A DNA stretch of 64,000 nt from Magnolia sinica (lineage: Eukaryota; Streptophyta; Magnoliopsida; Magnoliales; Magnoliaceae). Where the stretch lies: assembly GCF_029962835.1 (NCBI RefSeq), contig NC_080574.1, forward strand, positions 20,496,001-20,560,000, read 5' to 3'. The stretch's first letter is position 1; each line of letters begins with the position of its first letter. The notes under the pieces were generated by a model. That model was not told the origin of the DNA. It saw nothing but the letters and a program-made list of their open reading frames with translations, and did not search any database. Both the position numbers and the translations under genes were made by a program. Positions 11,340 to 21,898 of this stretch are shown here, piece after piece.

Positions 11340-11745
11340 ATGGACTTGTGAAAGTGGGCCTAAATTATGGACATGTGGGCTAGGAGGATGGGCCTTGGAG
11401 AAGTGGGTTCTTGAATATGGGCCTTGATCACTTGGGCTTTTGACGGGCCTTGTGGAATGGACCTTTGAACATGGGCCTTTTTGGAAAATGGGCCTTTGGA
11501 ATGGGCCTTGAGATAGGGCTTTAAAAAATGGGCCTTTGGGATGGGCCTTGCAAAATAAGCCTTTGGAATGGGCCTTGAGAATGGGCTTTGAAAATGGGCC
11601 TTTGGGATGGGCCTTGGAAAATGGTCCTTTGGAATGGGCTTTGAGAACGGGCTTTGAAAAATGGGCCTTGGGAATGGGCTTTGACTTTAAGCTTTAAATT
11701 TTGACTTAGACCTTAAGTTGGGCTTTTTAAATTTTTGGGGCTTTT
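11340..11745 (+). promoter_or_regulatory. Array of TGGGCC/TGGGCT motifs upstream of the PMD gene
   Basis: About twenty TGGGCC or TGGGCT motifs fall within about 400 bp, in a loose 15-20 bp repeat such as ATGGGCCTTTGG and AATGGGCCTTGAG. TGGGCC/T is the plant site II element bound by TCP factors. The array ends about 55-60 bp before the start codon of the PMD gene (11801). It may be a promoter of that gene, or only a minisatellite. Confidence 0.45.
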
Positions 11746-11800
11746 GTCTTTTAAGCTTGACAGTACGGAGGTGCTTACCTGTGAGTTTTGCTTGTGCAGC

Positions 11801-12233
11801 ATGCCTCGTCGTGGTAGGAGTGACACTAGCTCTTCCCGTCAATCAGCCGACCCTTATTTTGTGCCTCTTGAGGGTCGCCATTTATCTGATGTGGCTCGGG
11901 AAGGTGGCGCACCTGCAATCCTGAGGGGACGTGGGGTTAGGACACATTGGTCTGATTAGTTTCATGATCCGCAGCCCCTGTTTTTCGATGTGCTGGAGCG
12001 CACTCCATTTGCCAGTTTGTTCCAGATTCATCTGAGCAAGACGAACATGTCCCTTCTGTCGGCTTTGACAGAGCCATGGCACGCTGGGACTCATACCTTT
12101 CATCTGCCCTTCAGAGAGTGGGGGATCACCTCATATGATATCTATATGCAGCTGGGCGTTAGGTATGACGAAGGATCTGTCCCTTTTGAGGATGATCTCC
12201 CGGTACCTTCTGAGTATGATTGGATGGGTCTAT
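11801..12233 (+). pseudogene. Plant mobile domain (PMD) protein gene, 5' exon part, antisense within the Tat element
   Basis: The frame starts MPRRGRSDTSSS and runs to the point where the Athila element inserted. The segment THTFHLPFREWGITSYDIY, followed by QLGV, matches the hallmark of the plant mobile domain (aminotransferase-like, MAIN/MAIL1 family), where a THTFHLP block precedes a TLxDV helix. One in-frame TAG (11957-11959) interrupts it. The gene continues at 24123: after removal of the Athila element and one TCTAT copy the frame reads on without a shift from DWMGL into LGMMSDASDF, which suits the LLG position in PMDs. PMD proteins occur as host silencing factors and as passengers in MULE and Ty3 elements; here it is a passenger opposite to pol. 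It has at least three lesions, so it is no longer functional. Confidence 0.75.
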
Positions 12234-14423
12234 TGTTGAGGGTCAAATATTGCATATCAGACCCAGTTGTTGCATAGATTTACACGCATGATATCGCCTA
12301 ATGGCCTGATTAATCGTGTTTGTAATGCAGAGTGTATGTACGAGCCTGGACCGAAAAGGGTGCTTAAAGCATGGACTTAACGCTCTAATGACACCAAAGC
12401 ATGGGACGGACTTCAGAGACCCAAGATCGACAGAATTATACATCAGGGACCTGGAAAAATCAAGAAACCGAAGCTCAAACGGCCTGAAAGTCAGCCAGAA
12501 TGCAAGATCATAGGGTTCCCACCATCTGATCAGTTCGAAACTCCATACGCGGCCTAAGGACAAAAAAATAACCGTACACGTCAAAATTTAGCCATTGGAT
12601 CCCTCTGCAAGTGGCCCAACGCTCAGAGCATCCCATAAAACATTGATTTTGGGCCCACCTGAGATCTGGATATGCCTAAAATTTGGTCTCAACCCATTAT
12701 CTGAGGAGACAAAACGGATGAACGGAGCGGATTTCCGGGATCCATCATCATGGACCCCAAACGAGTTGGAAGTGCGTAGAGTGTACCAGCACGTGCGCTG
12801 CACTGGACCAGCCGGTCCAGTCAAACCGCATGCGGCCCGTCTCCCTCTCTCTTCTACGGAAAAAACGGACAGCGCGTTTACGCTGTCCGTCCGTTTTTCG
12901 TTAGTGGGCCCCACACAGCAGTTCTTCGAAGGATCCGAGCCGTTCATGAGACTCACACCACCAATCTTACTCAGGCCTAGGTGGATGAAAATTAAAAAGA
13001 CTCCGGAGATCCGTTTTTTATCATTAAAACGGACGATAGACGGTGGAAGAGAAACATCGATGGACCACACCAACACTCGACAAAAACCAGTCCTTCCTGA
13101 CTGAAATTTCGTCACGCATCTAATGGACGGCATGGATTCTTCCGTAGACGTCAATAATGGGCCCCACCAAGAGTCCAGCAGCGATTGTCCGCAGGCTCTG
13201 TTTTCGCACAGCGAAAGGCCCGGCCACCGCGGGCCACTTTGCAAGCATGGACAGAATCGGTCCGTCCATCCGGACCGTCCAAATGAATCTCCAGGTGTGG
13301 CCGACCAGGTTCAAGAAGACTGAACGATTTAGATATTCCAATCGGTCCGATCAGAGCGCGAAAACGCGGGTGGAGTTCGACAGCAAGCTTCCGGCTGGGA
13401 ATCGTCTTCTGGCTGCGTATAGTCTCCGCAGGGAGTGCGAAAATCGGCCCCGGATGACAGTTCTATAAAAGAAAACGGAAAAAGAGAGGAGACATCTCGT
13501 CTTTGGTTGAAAGGAAGGGCTGCACGTCAGGGAGAGTGAAAGGATCAAACAGAAGTCTTTTGGAAGGCTGCACGTCAGGGAGAGCTGAAGCTCGGTTATG
13601 GGCTGCTGCTGCACGTCAGGAAGAGAAGATGGAACGTGGAGGTTGAAAAGACAATAAGTTCTTTCTTCTTCTCTTCTTCTCTTTTTCGTTTTCTTTTTCT
13701 TTCTATTTGTTTTGGATTTAGGCTAATCATGGTCGGCTAAACCTCTTAGCTAAGGCTAAGAGGTGAAGCCTGTAGCGAGATGGGAGACACTATTTCATGC
13801 GTTTAATTTGAATTTATGAACTGAACTTGGTTTTAAGTTGATTATTAAAAGAATATTTTCTCAGTCTTTAATGGTCTGTTGTGACTGAAATTACAATGGG
13901 TTTGCAATGACTTTGAATATCTCTTTTTCTCTTTTGATGTTTATGGTGTCAGGAGGCCCTGTTGTTCACCATCGTCTCCTGGGCATGGTTGGATGATAGT
14001 ACCCTTCCTAACTTTCATATACTTTTGATTGGTTGGTAATTAGTTTAATCCTGTTATTTGCTTTGTCTCCTGGGCATGGTTAGATGATGGAATCCATTCT
14101 AATTCATACACCTTTCATCTCTTGAAAACTTATATCAATGGCAGTTCAGTAAATTTTTCATAATTTGTGATACAGGCATAAGATCTCCCTGATCTCTACA
14201 AGTGGATCCTCTGAAACCCTAGTTTCTTTCCTCTGAATTCCTTAAAGTTTTAGATAATTATTCCACAATCATTTCTTAAATTCTATTTGGTTTAGATCAT
14301 ATCTTAGTCTAGTTCTATTTCTACCTAGTTTCAGGAAACGTACAAGTTTCAGTCCCTGTGGATTCGACCTCGGTCTTACCGAGTTTATTACTACATCACA
14401 ACCCTATACTTGGGGAGTGAACA
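12234..14423 (+). repeat. Athila-type 5' LTR
   Basis: 2190 bp, starting TGTTGAGGGTC and ending GTGAACA. U3 contains a perfect 10-bp hairpin (ACGGACAGCG, loop CGTTTA, CGCTGTCCGT at 12865-12890) and a TATA box at 13464-13470. The 3' LTR is 27 bp longer because GGGCTGCACGTCAGGGAGAG is tandemly repeated there. Confidence 0.93.
13464..13470 (+). promoter_or_regulatory. TATA box of the Athila 5' LTR
   Basis: TATAAAA in CAGTTCTATAAAAGAAAACG, conserved in the 3' LTR at 23129-23135. It should set the start of genomic RNA about 30 bases downstream, followed by a purine-rich leader with repeats of GCTGCACGTCAGG. Confidence 0.75.
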
Positions 14424-14429
14424 AGTTTT

Positions 14430-14447
14430 TGGCGCCGTTGCCGGGGA
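14430..14447 (+). other. Primer-binding site, tRNA-Asp type
   Basis: TGGCGCCGTTGCCGGGGA lies six bases after the 5' LTR end. It is complementary to the 3' end of plant tRNA-Asp(GUC). Confidence 0.9.
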
Positions 14448-15171
14448 CTGATGGCTACGTTTTTTTGAAATTAATTAGTTTTAGAATTAGGTTAAGATTA
14501 GGATTTTACTAACTTTAGGTTAAAAGTTTTTATTTTATTTTTAGAAACTAACCTGTTTTCCTTTTGTAGGATCCTGAAATAACTTCTAAATTGGTAATCC
14601 ATTCCTAATCTCTCTACTTCTTCCTATTTTTAGAATTAGGGTTTAAATTTTAGAAATTTTCTAATTCTAGTATCCTCCCTTCTGTAGGAAATAATTTATT
14701 TTTAGAAATTAGGTTATTTCTTTTCTTTTTAGAAATTAACTTTCTATTTTTATTTTAGTAACTTTCTAATTTTAACTCTTTTAAAATCTAATTTGTTTCC
14801 TAATTTATTTTTAGAATTTTTGTTTAGAAACTAACCTTCCTATTTTGTAAGCCTTTAAGATAGAAATTTCTAATTCGGTAAGCTCCTTCCCTACTTTATA
14901 TTTTTTCAGTTCTCTTTTAATAATTTACTTTCTAATTTATTTTAGAAATTTTCACTTTCTTTTAAGACTTCCTTCTTTTAGAAATTAATTTACTGCTATT
15001 TTTCTTTTAAAGGATCATTCCTCTCTTTTTAGAATTTAACTTATTCTGTTTTATTTTGCAGGTTTTTAACTTAGGACTCCAATTTGGTAATTTCTTTCCA
15101 ACTCTCTCTTTCTTTCTAGATTTTCTTTTCCTTTCTTAGGATTAGATTTTTCTGAGAGCTGCGAGTGTTTC
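14448..15171 (+). other. Untranslated leader of the Athila element
   Basis: T-rich sequence with many degenerate repeats of TTTTTAGAAATTAAC-like words and no open frame. It separates the primer site from gag and may hold packaging signals or an intron; nothing in it can be assigned more precisely. Confidence 0.7.
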
Positions 15172-16809
15172 ATGCCCAAGTGGGCCCGTGACAACACTCG
15201 ACGTCTCTTGATTGAAGGAGGATTGGTTGAGGGGTTGACTATCCATCGCAGGACTAGACACCGCTCGAAATCCCCTGAGTTAACTGAAGTTATGGCTGAA
15301 GACCAACCTCCTCTACTTCCACCAAGGGTGGAGGATACCCAAGATGAGAATGAGGTGCAACAGGCACCCCCGCCTCGTACTTTACGAGATTATCTACAAC
15401 CGGCGGGAGTGAGTATGCCCTCATGCATGATTTTTCCTGAAAACACAGGACAAATGGACATGAAGCCAGGAGTTATCCAACTCCTTCCCAAATTCCATGG
15501 ACTTGAATCAGAGAGTCCATATTTACATTTGAAAGAGTTCGATGAGATTATAGCTACATTATGTTTTCCTAATGTATCTGAGGATACAATTAGGCTGAAA
15601 CTCTTTCCTTTTTCCTTAAAAGAGAAAGCTAAGACGTGGTTACATTCACTGCGTCCTAGATCCATTGGCACATGGAACGACATGCAGAGGGAATTCATAA
15701 AAAAATTCTTCCCACATCATAAAACGATTACCCTCAGAAAAGCGATCATGAACTTTGCCCAAAAGGAAGATGAAACATTCTTCCAATGTTGGGAAAGGTT
15801 CAAAGACTTGGTCAGTTCTTGCCCACAACACGGATTTGAAACGTGGCGTATTACAAATTTTTTTTACGATGGACTGACATCTTCCATGCGCCAAATGGTC
15901 GAGACAATGTGTAATGGAGAGTTCATCAACAAAGATGTTAACGAGGTATGGGATTACCTCGATAGTCTCGCTGAAAAAACACAATCATGGGACTATTACC
16001 TAATGGCGAACACCACGTCTAGGCCGACTCAATTAAAGGAGAAAGGTGGATTATATCTCTTGAAAGAAGAGGATGATCTCAAGTGTAAAGTGACTATGCT
16101 CATAAGGAAAGTTGAGGCCATGGAAGGAAAGAAGGATAAGGTCAATGAAATTGTTTGCGGCATCTGTGATTGCAACATTCACACAACTGAAAACTGTCCT
16201 ACAATACCTGCCTTTCGAGGAGTGTTGAATGAACAAGCCAATGCCGTAAATAACTATCAAAGACCTTTTACTGGACCTAACTCCAATACATACAACCCTG
16301 GCTGGAAAAATCATCCAAACTTTAGTTGGAGGAATGGACAGACGGCTACTCCTCCAGGTTTCTTCAATCAAAATCCAAATCAAGTGAAACCTCAAGAGGA
16401 ACCGGTTCAAAATCCCATACAAGAGCTGGCTCAGGCAATGCAGGGAATTACAGATTTTATGCAAAAGATAAACTCTCGTATGACGGTTATAGAAAAAGGG
16501 ATGCTTCCTGCACAACCTCTCCCCAATCCTAAACCGCAGTACGAGAGTAATGATCCCAGCTCTTCAAATCAAATGGGGCATGCTAAATCCATCACCACTC
16601 TTAGGAGTGGGAAGATCATTGATAAAACTCTTCCGGTTAGGCCCGAAAAGCCTCAAGAACCAGAAGAGGACAACAATGATGGATCTAGTGATGCCCCACA
16701 AAAAGTAGAACCGGAACTTCTAGAGAAGCTAGTTGCTCCATTCCCCCAACGGTTGGTTTCACCAAAACCTCTCTCTAACTCTCAGGATATCCTAGAGGTG
16801 TTGAAATAG
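15172..16809 (+). CDS. Athila-type Gag (545 codons, ends at an internal TAG)
   Basis: Gag packages element RNA into cytoplasmic particles. The capsid region (about residues 95-265) has the plant Retrotrans_gag pattern, with LKLFPFSLKEKAKTWLHSL at about residue 143, a WERFKDL helix, and FFYDGL. A zinc knuckle CGICDCNIHTTENC (CX2CX4HX4C) lies at about residues 328-342, followed by a proline/asparagine-rich tail. The start ATG at 15172 is the first in a long open frame after the leader. The frame ends at TAG (16807-16809) and continues directly into the protease region without a shift. In the relatives I know, the next residue is Q ([13 protein letters not shown]), so TAG is probably a C-to-T change of CAG. 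A suppressed stop separating Gag from Pol is a less likely alternative. Confidence 0.9.
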   Translation: MPKWARDNTRRLLIEGGLVEGLTIHRRTRHRSKSPELTEVMAEDQPPLLPPRVEDTQDENEVQQAPPPRTLRDYLQPAGVSMPSCMIFPENTGQMDMKPGVIQLLPKFHGLESESPYLHLKEFDEIIATLCFPNVSEDTIRLKLFPFSLKEKAKTWLHSLRPRSIGTWNDMQREFIKKFFPHHKTITLRKAIMNFAQKEDETFFQCWERFKDLVSSCPQHGFETWRITNFFYDGLTSSMRQMVETMCNGEFINKDVNEVWDYLDSLAEKTQSWDYYLMANTTSRPTQLKEKGGLYLLKEEDDLKCKVTMLIRKVEAMEGKKDKVNEIVCGICDCNIHTTENCPTIPAFRGVLNEQANAVNNYQRPFTGPNSNTYNPGWKNHPNFSWRNGQTATPPGFFNQNPNQVKPQEEPVQNPIQELAQAMQGITDFMQKINSRMTVIEKGMLPAQPLPNPKPQYESNDPSSSNQMGHAKSITTLRSGKIIDKTLPVRPEKPQEPEEDNNDGSSDAPQKVEPELLEKLVAPFPQRLVSPKPLSNSQDILEVLK

Positions 16810-17889
16810 GTGAAAGTCAACATTCCTCTACTTGATGTCGTTAAACAGATACCTTCATATGCGAAATTCCTGAAAGACTTATGCACGATCAAAAGACGGA
16901 AAATTATTCAAAAGAAAATCTTCTTGACTGAGAAAGTGAGTGCCATCCTGAAGCAAGACGTGCCACAGAAATTTAAGGATCCTGTTAGCCCAACCATATC
17001 ATGTGTAATCGGGAACCATCGAATTGATCACGCACTTCTTGACTTAGGAGCAGGCGTCAATCTGATTCCCTACTCGGTATACAAACAGTTAAGTTTGGGT
17101 GAATTAAAACCCACCCTAACCACACTACAACTTGCTGATCGCTCTGTTCGTATACCAAGAGGGATAATTGAGGATGTGTTAGTCCAGGTCAATAGATTTT
17201 ACTACCCTGTAGATTTTATCATCCTGGACACCGAACCCATCAATAACATGAGCACTCAGATTCCCGTCATTCTTGGTCGCCCATTCCTTGCCACGTCAAA
17301 TGCAATTATCAATTGCAGGAATGGTGTCATGACTATGTCTTTTGAAAATTTGACATTGGAGTCAAACATTTTTTTCAATAACGGCAGCAACTCAGAGGAT
17401 GATGACGATTTCCACGACATTAACATGATTGACTCTTTCGTGGAAGATACGACACCGCTGACCTTATCCTCCGACCATCTGGAGACGTGCCTGGCCCACT
17501 CCCATGATTTTGATGATGACATGATTAGGGAGACGTGCGCCTTGCTTGATATTGCACCGGTACTTGAAGTTAACCGGTGGAGGCCACAATTTGAAGAATT
17601 ACCACAAACCGATGTAGTGCCTCTACCGTCTAACCTCAAGCCGCCGAAGCTTGACCTAAAACCTTTGCCCTCTGATTTGAAATATGCCTATTTAGGTCAA
17701 GATGAGACATACCCGGTGGTGATCTCTGCCCACCTGGAGAAAGAACAGGAGAGTATGCTCATATCTACTCTCATTGAGCATAAAGGAGCCCTGGGATGGA
17801 CGATAGCGGACCTCAAGGGAATCGACCCCTCGATTTGTACTCACCGCATATATCTTGAGGATAATGCAAAAACCCACAACATAGACTAA
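16810..17889 (+). CDS. Athila-type protease and pol N-terminal region
   Basis: In frame with gag after the TAG. It opens with [20 protein letters not shown], the usual link between Gag and protease. The aspartic protease active site is [16 protein letters not shown] (about residues 76-91), with the DLGA form of Athila elements instead of DTGA. The second conserved block [14 protein letters not shown] follows at about residue 154. The last part ([20 protein letters not shown] and [15 protein letters not shown]) leads into reverse transcriptase. The frame ends at TAA (17887-17889). There a small indel has shifted it: reading [10 protein letters not shown] in the next frame continues the polyprotein. 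This segment would be cut from the Gag-Pol precursor by its own protease. Confidence 0.85.
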   Translation: MKVNIPLLDVVKQIPSYAKFLKDLCTIKRRKIIQKKIFLTEKVSAILKQDVPQKFKDPVSPTISCVIGNHRIDHALLDLGAGVNLIPYSVYKQLSLGELKPTLTTLQLADRSVRIPRGIIEDVLVQVNRFYYPVDFIILDTEPINNMSTQIPVILGRPFLATSNAIINCRNGVMTMSFENLTLESNIFFNNGSNSEDDDDFHDINMIDSFVEDTTPLTLSSDHLETCLAHSHDFDDDMIRETCALLDIAPVLEVNRWRPQFEELPQTDVVPLPSNLKPPKLDLKPLPSDLKYAYLGQDETYPVVISAHLEKEQESMLISTLIEHKGALGWTIADLKGIDPSICTHRIYLEDNAKTHNID

Positions 17890-17897
17890 ATCCAAAC

Positions 17898-20444
17898 ATG
17901 AAGGAAGTGGTTAAAGCCGAGGTTCTTAAACTATTGGACGTGGGTATTATATACCCTATATCCGATAATCAATGGGTGAGTCCAACTCAAGTGGTCCCTA
18001 AGAAGTCCGGAATCACCATCGTACCCAATGCTAATAATGAACTCGTGCCAACTAGAGTCACTACTGGTTGGAGAATGTGCATTGACTATAGGAAGTTGAA
18101 TACTGTCACGAGGAAAGACCACTTTCCTTTACCATTCATTGATCAGATCCTGGAAAGGTTAGCTGGTCATTCCTATTACAGTTTCCTTGACGGGTATTCG
18201 GGCTACAACCAGATAGAGATAGCCCCTGAAGACCAGGAAAAGACCACATTTACATGTCCCTACGGCACCTTTGCCTATCGAAGGATGTCATTCGGACTAT
18301 GTAATGCCCATACCACCTTTCAGCGATGTATGCTTAGTATCTTTTCTGATATGGTAGGGCAATATCTGGAGGTCTTCATGGACGATTTCTCTGTTTACGG
18401 TCCATCTTTCAGCAAGTGCTTGGAAAGTCTTAAATGTGTGTTGAAAAGATGTGAAGAGAAGAACCTGGTACTTAATTGGGAGAAGTGCCATTTCATGGTT
18501 CAGAAGGGAATTGTCCTTGGGCATATCATCTCGTCCAAGGGAATCGAGGTAGATAAGGCAAAAATCGATCTTATCTCTAACCTACCTCCACCCAAGAACA
18601 TCAGAGACGTGCGATCCTTCTTAGGACACGCAGGATTTTACAGGCGATTCATAAAGGACTTTAGCCTCCTCTCTCGTCCTTTATGTACTCTTCTTCAAAA
18701 GGATGCTCCGTACGAGTGGACTGAGCAATGCCAGGAAGCTTTCACCAAGCTTAAGGGCACGTTAACCACTGCACCTATCATGCAGCCACCCAACTGGAGC
18801 CTTCCTTTTGAACTTATGTGCGACGCTTCTGATTATGCTCTTGGGGCGGTCCTAGGCCAGAGAAAAGATAAGAGGCCCTACGTCATTCATTACGCGAGTA
18901 GGACTCTAAATCCTGCTCAAGTGAACTACTCGACTACGGAAAAGAAACTCTTAGCCGTAGTGTTCGCCTTGGATAAATTTAGGTCCTACCTGATCGGATC
19001 CAAGATCATTATCTATACAGATCATGCGGCACTGAAGTATCTTCTTTCTAAGAATGATTCTAAGCCCCGCTTGATACGATGGATCCTTCTACTCCAAGAA
19101 TTTGATTTGGAAATTAAAGATAAAAAGGGAGTAGAAAACGTTGTGGCCGATCACCTTTCTCGCCTTAATACCTCTGATTCCCTTGAGACGCCCCATATCA
19201 ACGACATGTTCCCTGATGAACAACTGTTCAGAGTCTCCCATTCACCTTGGTTTGCTGATATTGCTAATTATCTTGCTACAGGTGCCATACCGACACAGTG
19301 GACTGCGCAAGATAAGAAAAAAATTTTCACCGAGGTGCGCAACTTTTTCTGGGATGATCCTTACTTATTTGAATATTGCCCAGACCAAATCCTAAGGAGA
19401 TGTGTACCAGACGATGAGCATCAAAGCGTCATCTCCTTCTGTCACTCACAGGCCTGTGGTGGTCACTTTTCTGCTAAAAAGACCACGGCCAAGATTCTGC
19501 AGTGTGGCTTTTACTGGCCCACTATGTTTAGGGACACTCATGAGTTTTGCAAAGCTTGTGAGCGTTGCCAGAAATTGGGAGCATTGTCCCGTCGAAATAT
19601 GATGCCTTTGAATCTCATCCTTATCATTGAAGCATTTGATTGCTGGGGCATCGATTTCATGGGACCATTCCCTCAATCAATTAAAAATCTGTATATTTTG
19701 CTTGCCGTGGATTATGTCACTAAATGGGTCGAAGCGATTCCATGTCGAAAGAATGACCATCGCACGGTCATTAAATTCCTAAAAGAAAACATCCTTTCTC
19801 GATTCGGAATGCCTCGAGCCATCATTATTGATGGGGGCTCACACTTTTGTAATAGACCATTCGAGAGCTTAATGAAGAAATACGGTATCTCTCATAAGGT
19901 GAGCACCCCATACCATCCACAGACAAGTGGACAAGCTGAGATTTCCAATAGGGAGATCAAACACATTTTGGAGAAAACGGTTAACCCAGATCGTAAGGAT
20001 TGGTCAATCCGATTGACCGATGCCTTATGGGCATACCGTACTGCCTTTAAAACCCCTATTGGAATGTCTCCCTTTAGACTTGTCTATGAGAATGCTTGTC
20101 ACTTGCCTGTGGAGTTGGAACATAAAGCATACTGGGCGATCAAAAATCTTAATTTCAATCTGAACAACGTTGGCTCGCTACGCAAACTTCAATTGAATGA
20201 ACTTGAGGAAATCTGGAATGATGCGTACGATAATTCAAGAATTTACAAGGACAAGATGAAAGTATTTCATGACCAACACATTTTGCGAAAATCATTCACG
20301 CCTGGTCAGAAGGTCCTTTTGTACAATTCTCGATTACATCTCTTTCTGGGTAAGCTTCGATCTCGTTGGACCGGCCCTTACATTGTTGTCACTGTTTTTC
20401 CATATGGGGCCGTTGAGATAAGAGATCCCGACAATGGCAAGTAG
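17898..20444 (+). CDS. Athila-type Pol: reverse transcriptase, RNase H, integrase
   Basis: An 848-codon open frame in the frame shifted relative to the protease. Reverse transcriptase spans about residues 40-230, with [22 protein letters not shown] and the catalytic FMDDF near residue 158. RNase H follows ([14 protein letters not shown] and a later YTDHAAL). Integrase has a zinc finger HSQACGGHF...CERCQ (residues 514-554) and a DDE core: D in WGIDFMGPF (about 584), D in DGGSHF (about 644), E in [11 protein letters not shown] (about 682). The ATG at 17898 is internal to the ancestral polyprotein. TAG at 20442 cuts the frame, but FKVNGHRLKPFVDKF continues in phase to a TGA near 20538, the likely true end. 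All catalytic residues I checked are present; a P-to-H change occurs in the [10 protein letters not shown] block. Confidence 0.92.
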   Translation: MKEVVKAEVLKLLDVGIIYPISDNQWVSPTQVVPKKSGITIVPNANNELVPTRVTTGWRMCIDYRKLNTVTRKDHFPLPFIDQILERLAGHSYYSFLDGYSGYNQIEIAPEDQEKTTFTCPYGTFAYRRMSFGLCNAHTTFQRCMLSIFSDMVGQYLEVFMDDFSVYGPSFSKCLESLKCVLKRCEEKNLVLNWEKCHFMVQKGIVLGHIISSKGIEVDKAKIDLISNLPPPKNIRDVRSFLGHAGFYRRFIKDFSLLSRPLCTLLQKDAPYEWTEQCQEAFTKLKGTLTTAPIMQPPNWSLPFELMCDASDYALGAVLGQRKDKRPYVIHYASRTLNPAQVNYSTTEKKLLAVVFALDKFRSYLIGSKIIIYTDHAALKYLLSKNDSKPRLIRWILLLQEFDLEIKDKKGVENVVADHLSRLNTSDSLETPHINDMFPDEQLFRVSHSPWFADIANYLATGAIPTQWTAQDKKKIFTEVRNFFWDDPYLFEYCPDQILRRCVPDDEHQSVISFCHSQACGGHFSAKKTTAKILQCGFYWPTMFRDTHEFCKACERCQKLGALSRRNMMPLNLILIIEAFDCWGIDFMGPFPQSIKNLYILLAVDYVTKWVEAIPCRKNDHRTVIKFLKENILSRFGMPRAIIIDGGSHFCNRPFESLMKKYGISHKVSTPYHPQTSGQAEISNREIKHILEKTVNPDRKDWSIRLTDALWAYRTAFKTPIGMSPFRLVYENACHLPVELEHKAYWAIKNLNFNLNNVGSLRKLQLNELEEIWNDAYDNSRIYKDKMKVFHDQHILRKSFTPGQKVLLYNSRLHLFLGKLRSRWTGPYIVVTVFPYGAVEIRDPDNGK

Positions 20445-20540
20445 TTTAAAGTCAATGGACATCGATTAAAACCATTTGTCGACAAATTTGATTCAGAGGA
20501 CATGTCCATGCCTCTGACTGATCCTGTTTACCAGGATTGA
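20445..20540 (+). pseudogene. C-terminal tail of Athila Pol beyond a premature TAG
   Basis: The same frame continues after TAG with FKVNGHRLKPFVDKFDSED and ends at TGA after DPVYQD. This matches the usual end of the integrase C-terminal region in Athila relatives, so the TAG at 20442 is a loss of about 30 residues rather than the true stop. Confidence 0.75.
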
Positions 20541-21898
20541 TCTCCTAGTCTGATGGAGGTATAGGTAGGTTTCCTGTTTTCTTAGGACTAGGGTAGTTGC
20601 TTTATTTGTCTGGTTGAAGACAGTAAACTTAGCGCTCCTGGGAGGCAACCCAGTTCTTCATTTCATTTCGTTTATATAATTAGTTAGTCCAATGTTTGTG
20701 GGTAACATTACTGCAAACCCTCACGAGACTACAACTCATCCACTAGGGGCAACCTAGGGGTTTAAAGGCTTGTTGCATATGCTAAATGCAATCGAGAGTA
20801 CCTACGAAAGTGGTATAGGTAGGATTTTATCTTATTTTACTTCTGTTGGTTTCTCTCTTGTGCTGACCCACTCTTACGTAGATATCTTTGGAAAGCCTCT
20901 TGATTCTTTCATCCAGGTATTATCTTTCCATCACTTCTCATTTACTTATTTTGTCCCAGGTGCATCGCATGCTTATTTCTTTTACATTGAGGACAATGTA
21001 GACTTTAGGTTGGGGGTGGGAGATTAGGCTTCCTAATCAGTGTTTTCTTAGTCTTGAGCGAAAGTGTGAAAATTTTAAAATTTTCTGAAATTTCATATGA
21101 ATTCAAAGTGATTTTGATGGCCATCTGGGACATTGGGAATTGCAAAATACATGATGTTGGTAATTTACGACTCTTGGATTCGGTTATTTATTAAATTTCA
21201 TAGCTAAGTTTGAATTGTTAATCCATTATTAGAATTTGTAAACATTGATTGAGTCATGAATTCGCAAGACATATCTCGCTTGCATATTAAGGTTTCAGTC
21301 TGATATTGAAGGATTAACGTGGTACTCACTAAGCATGAAAAGAACTAGCCTGAGAAAATTGAAAGGATTGGGCGAATAATCTTCACCATAGGTTTGCTCC
21401 CTGTAGGTGATGGTTCAATTTCCCAAAATAGCCAGTCGGAAAGGGATAGGCAATGGTCTTCACCATAGGTTTGCTCCCTGTAGGTGAGGATTTGATTCCC
21501 CTTCTTGGCGTCACTTTTAATGGAAAAATCAAAAGCTGGAGGAATGAAAAGATGATTTGTGAGGAAAGTTTTGGTTATCATGAATTATCTTATTGGTGAC
21601 CAATGATATCCTGAAATTGAGAAGTGAGTTTCATGTTAATAAGCCGAGATTATGCTATACACCCATGGAACTTAATGTTTAGAATTGTTCTGATTGATGG
21701 ATTAATACTTTGAACTCGATTATGAAATTATCGTATGCTCGAGTTCAGGAGATAGTAATGGCCAACATTCATGAATCATAGAATTCTAGGATCTGGATTG
21801 TTTTTCAAAAATCATTCGATTTTAAAAATTGTTCTGTAATGCTCAACTTATTTTTCGCATACTTTGCTCGGGACTAGCAAAATGCTGGTTGGGGGTTG
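20541..21898 (+). other. Athila 3' region between pol and the 3' LTR
   Basis: Non-coding for the most part. It has the family signature CTGGGAGGCAACCCAG near 20638, a PPT-like block TTTAGGTTGGGGGTGGGAG at about 21003-21021 preceded by TTGAGGACAATGTAG, and two copies of CTTCACCATAGGTTTGCTCC with CCTGTAGGTGA 83 bp apart (21380 and 21463). An 85-codon frame at 20770-21027 has no env motif and probably is not a gene. The terminal polypurine tract GGTTGGGGGTTG abuts the LTR. Confidence 0.7.
21886..21898 (+). other. Polypurine tract of the Athila element
   Basis: GCTGGTTGGGGGTTG ends exactly where the 3' LTR starts (TGTTGAGG at 21899). A second G-rich copy lies near 21010. Confidence 0.7.

Noticed and set aside
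12588..13244. A 218-codon minus frame, repeated nearly identically at 22253-22909
   Set aside because: It lies in U3 of both Athila LTRs, so the duplication is explained by the LTR pair. It has no domain and the plus frame opposite is just as open.
20770..21027. An 85-codon frame after Athila pol, considered as an env-like gene
   Set aside because: It has no signal peptide with a following ectodomain, no cysteine pattern, and it includes the non-coding PPT-like signature of the family.
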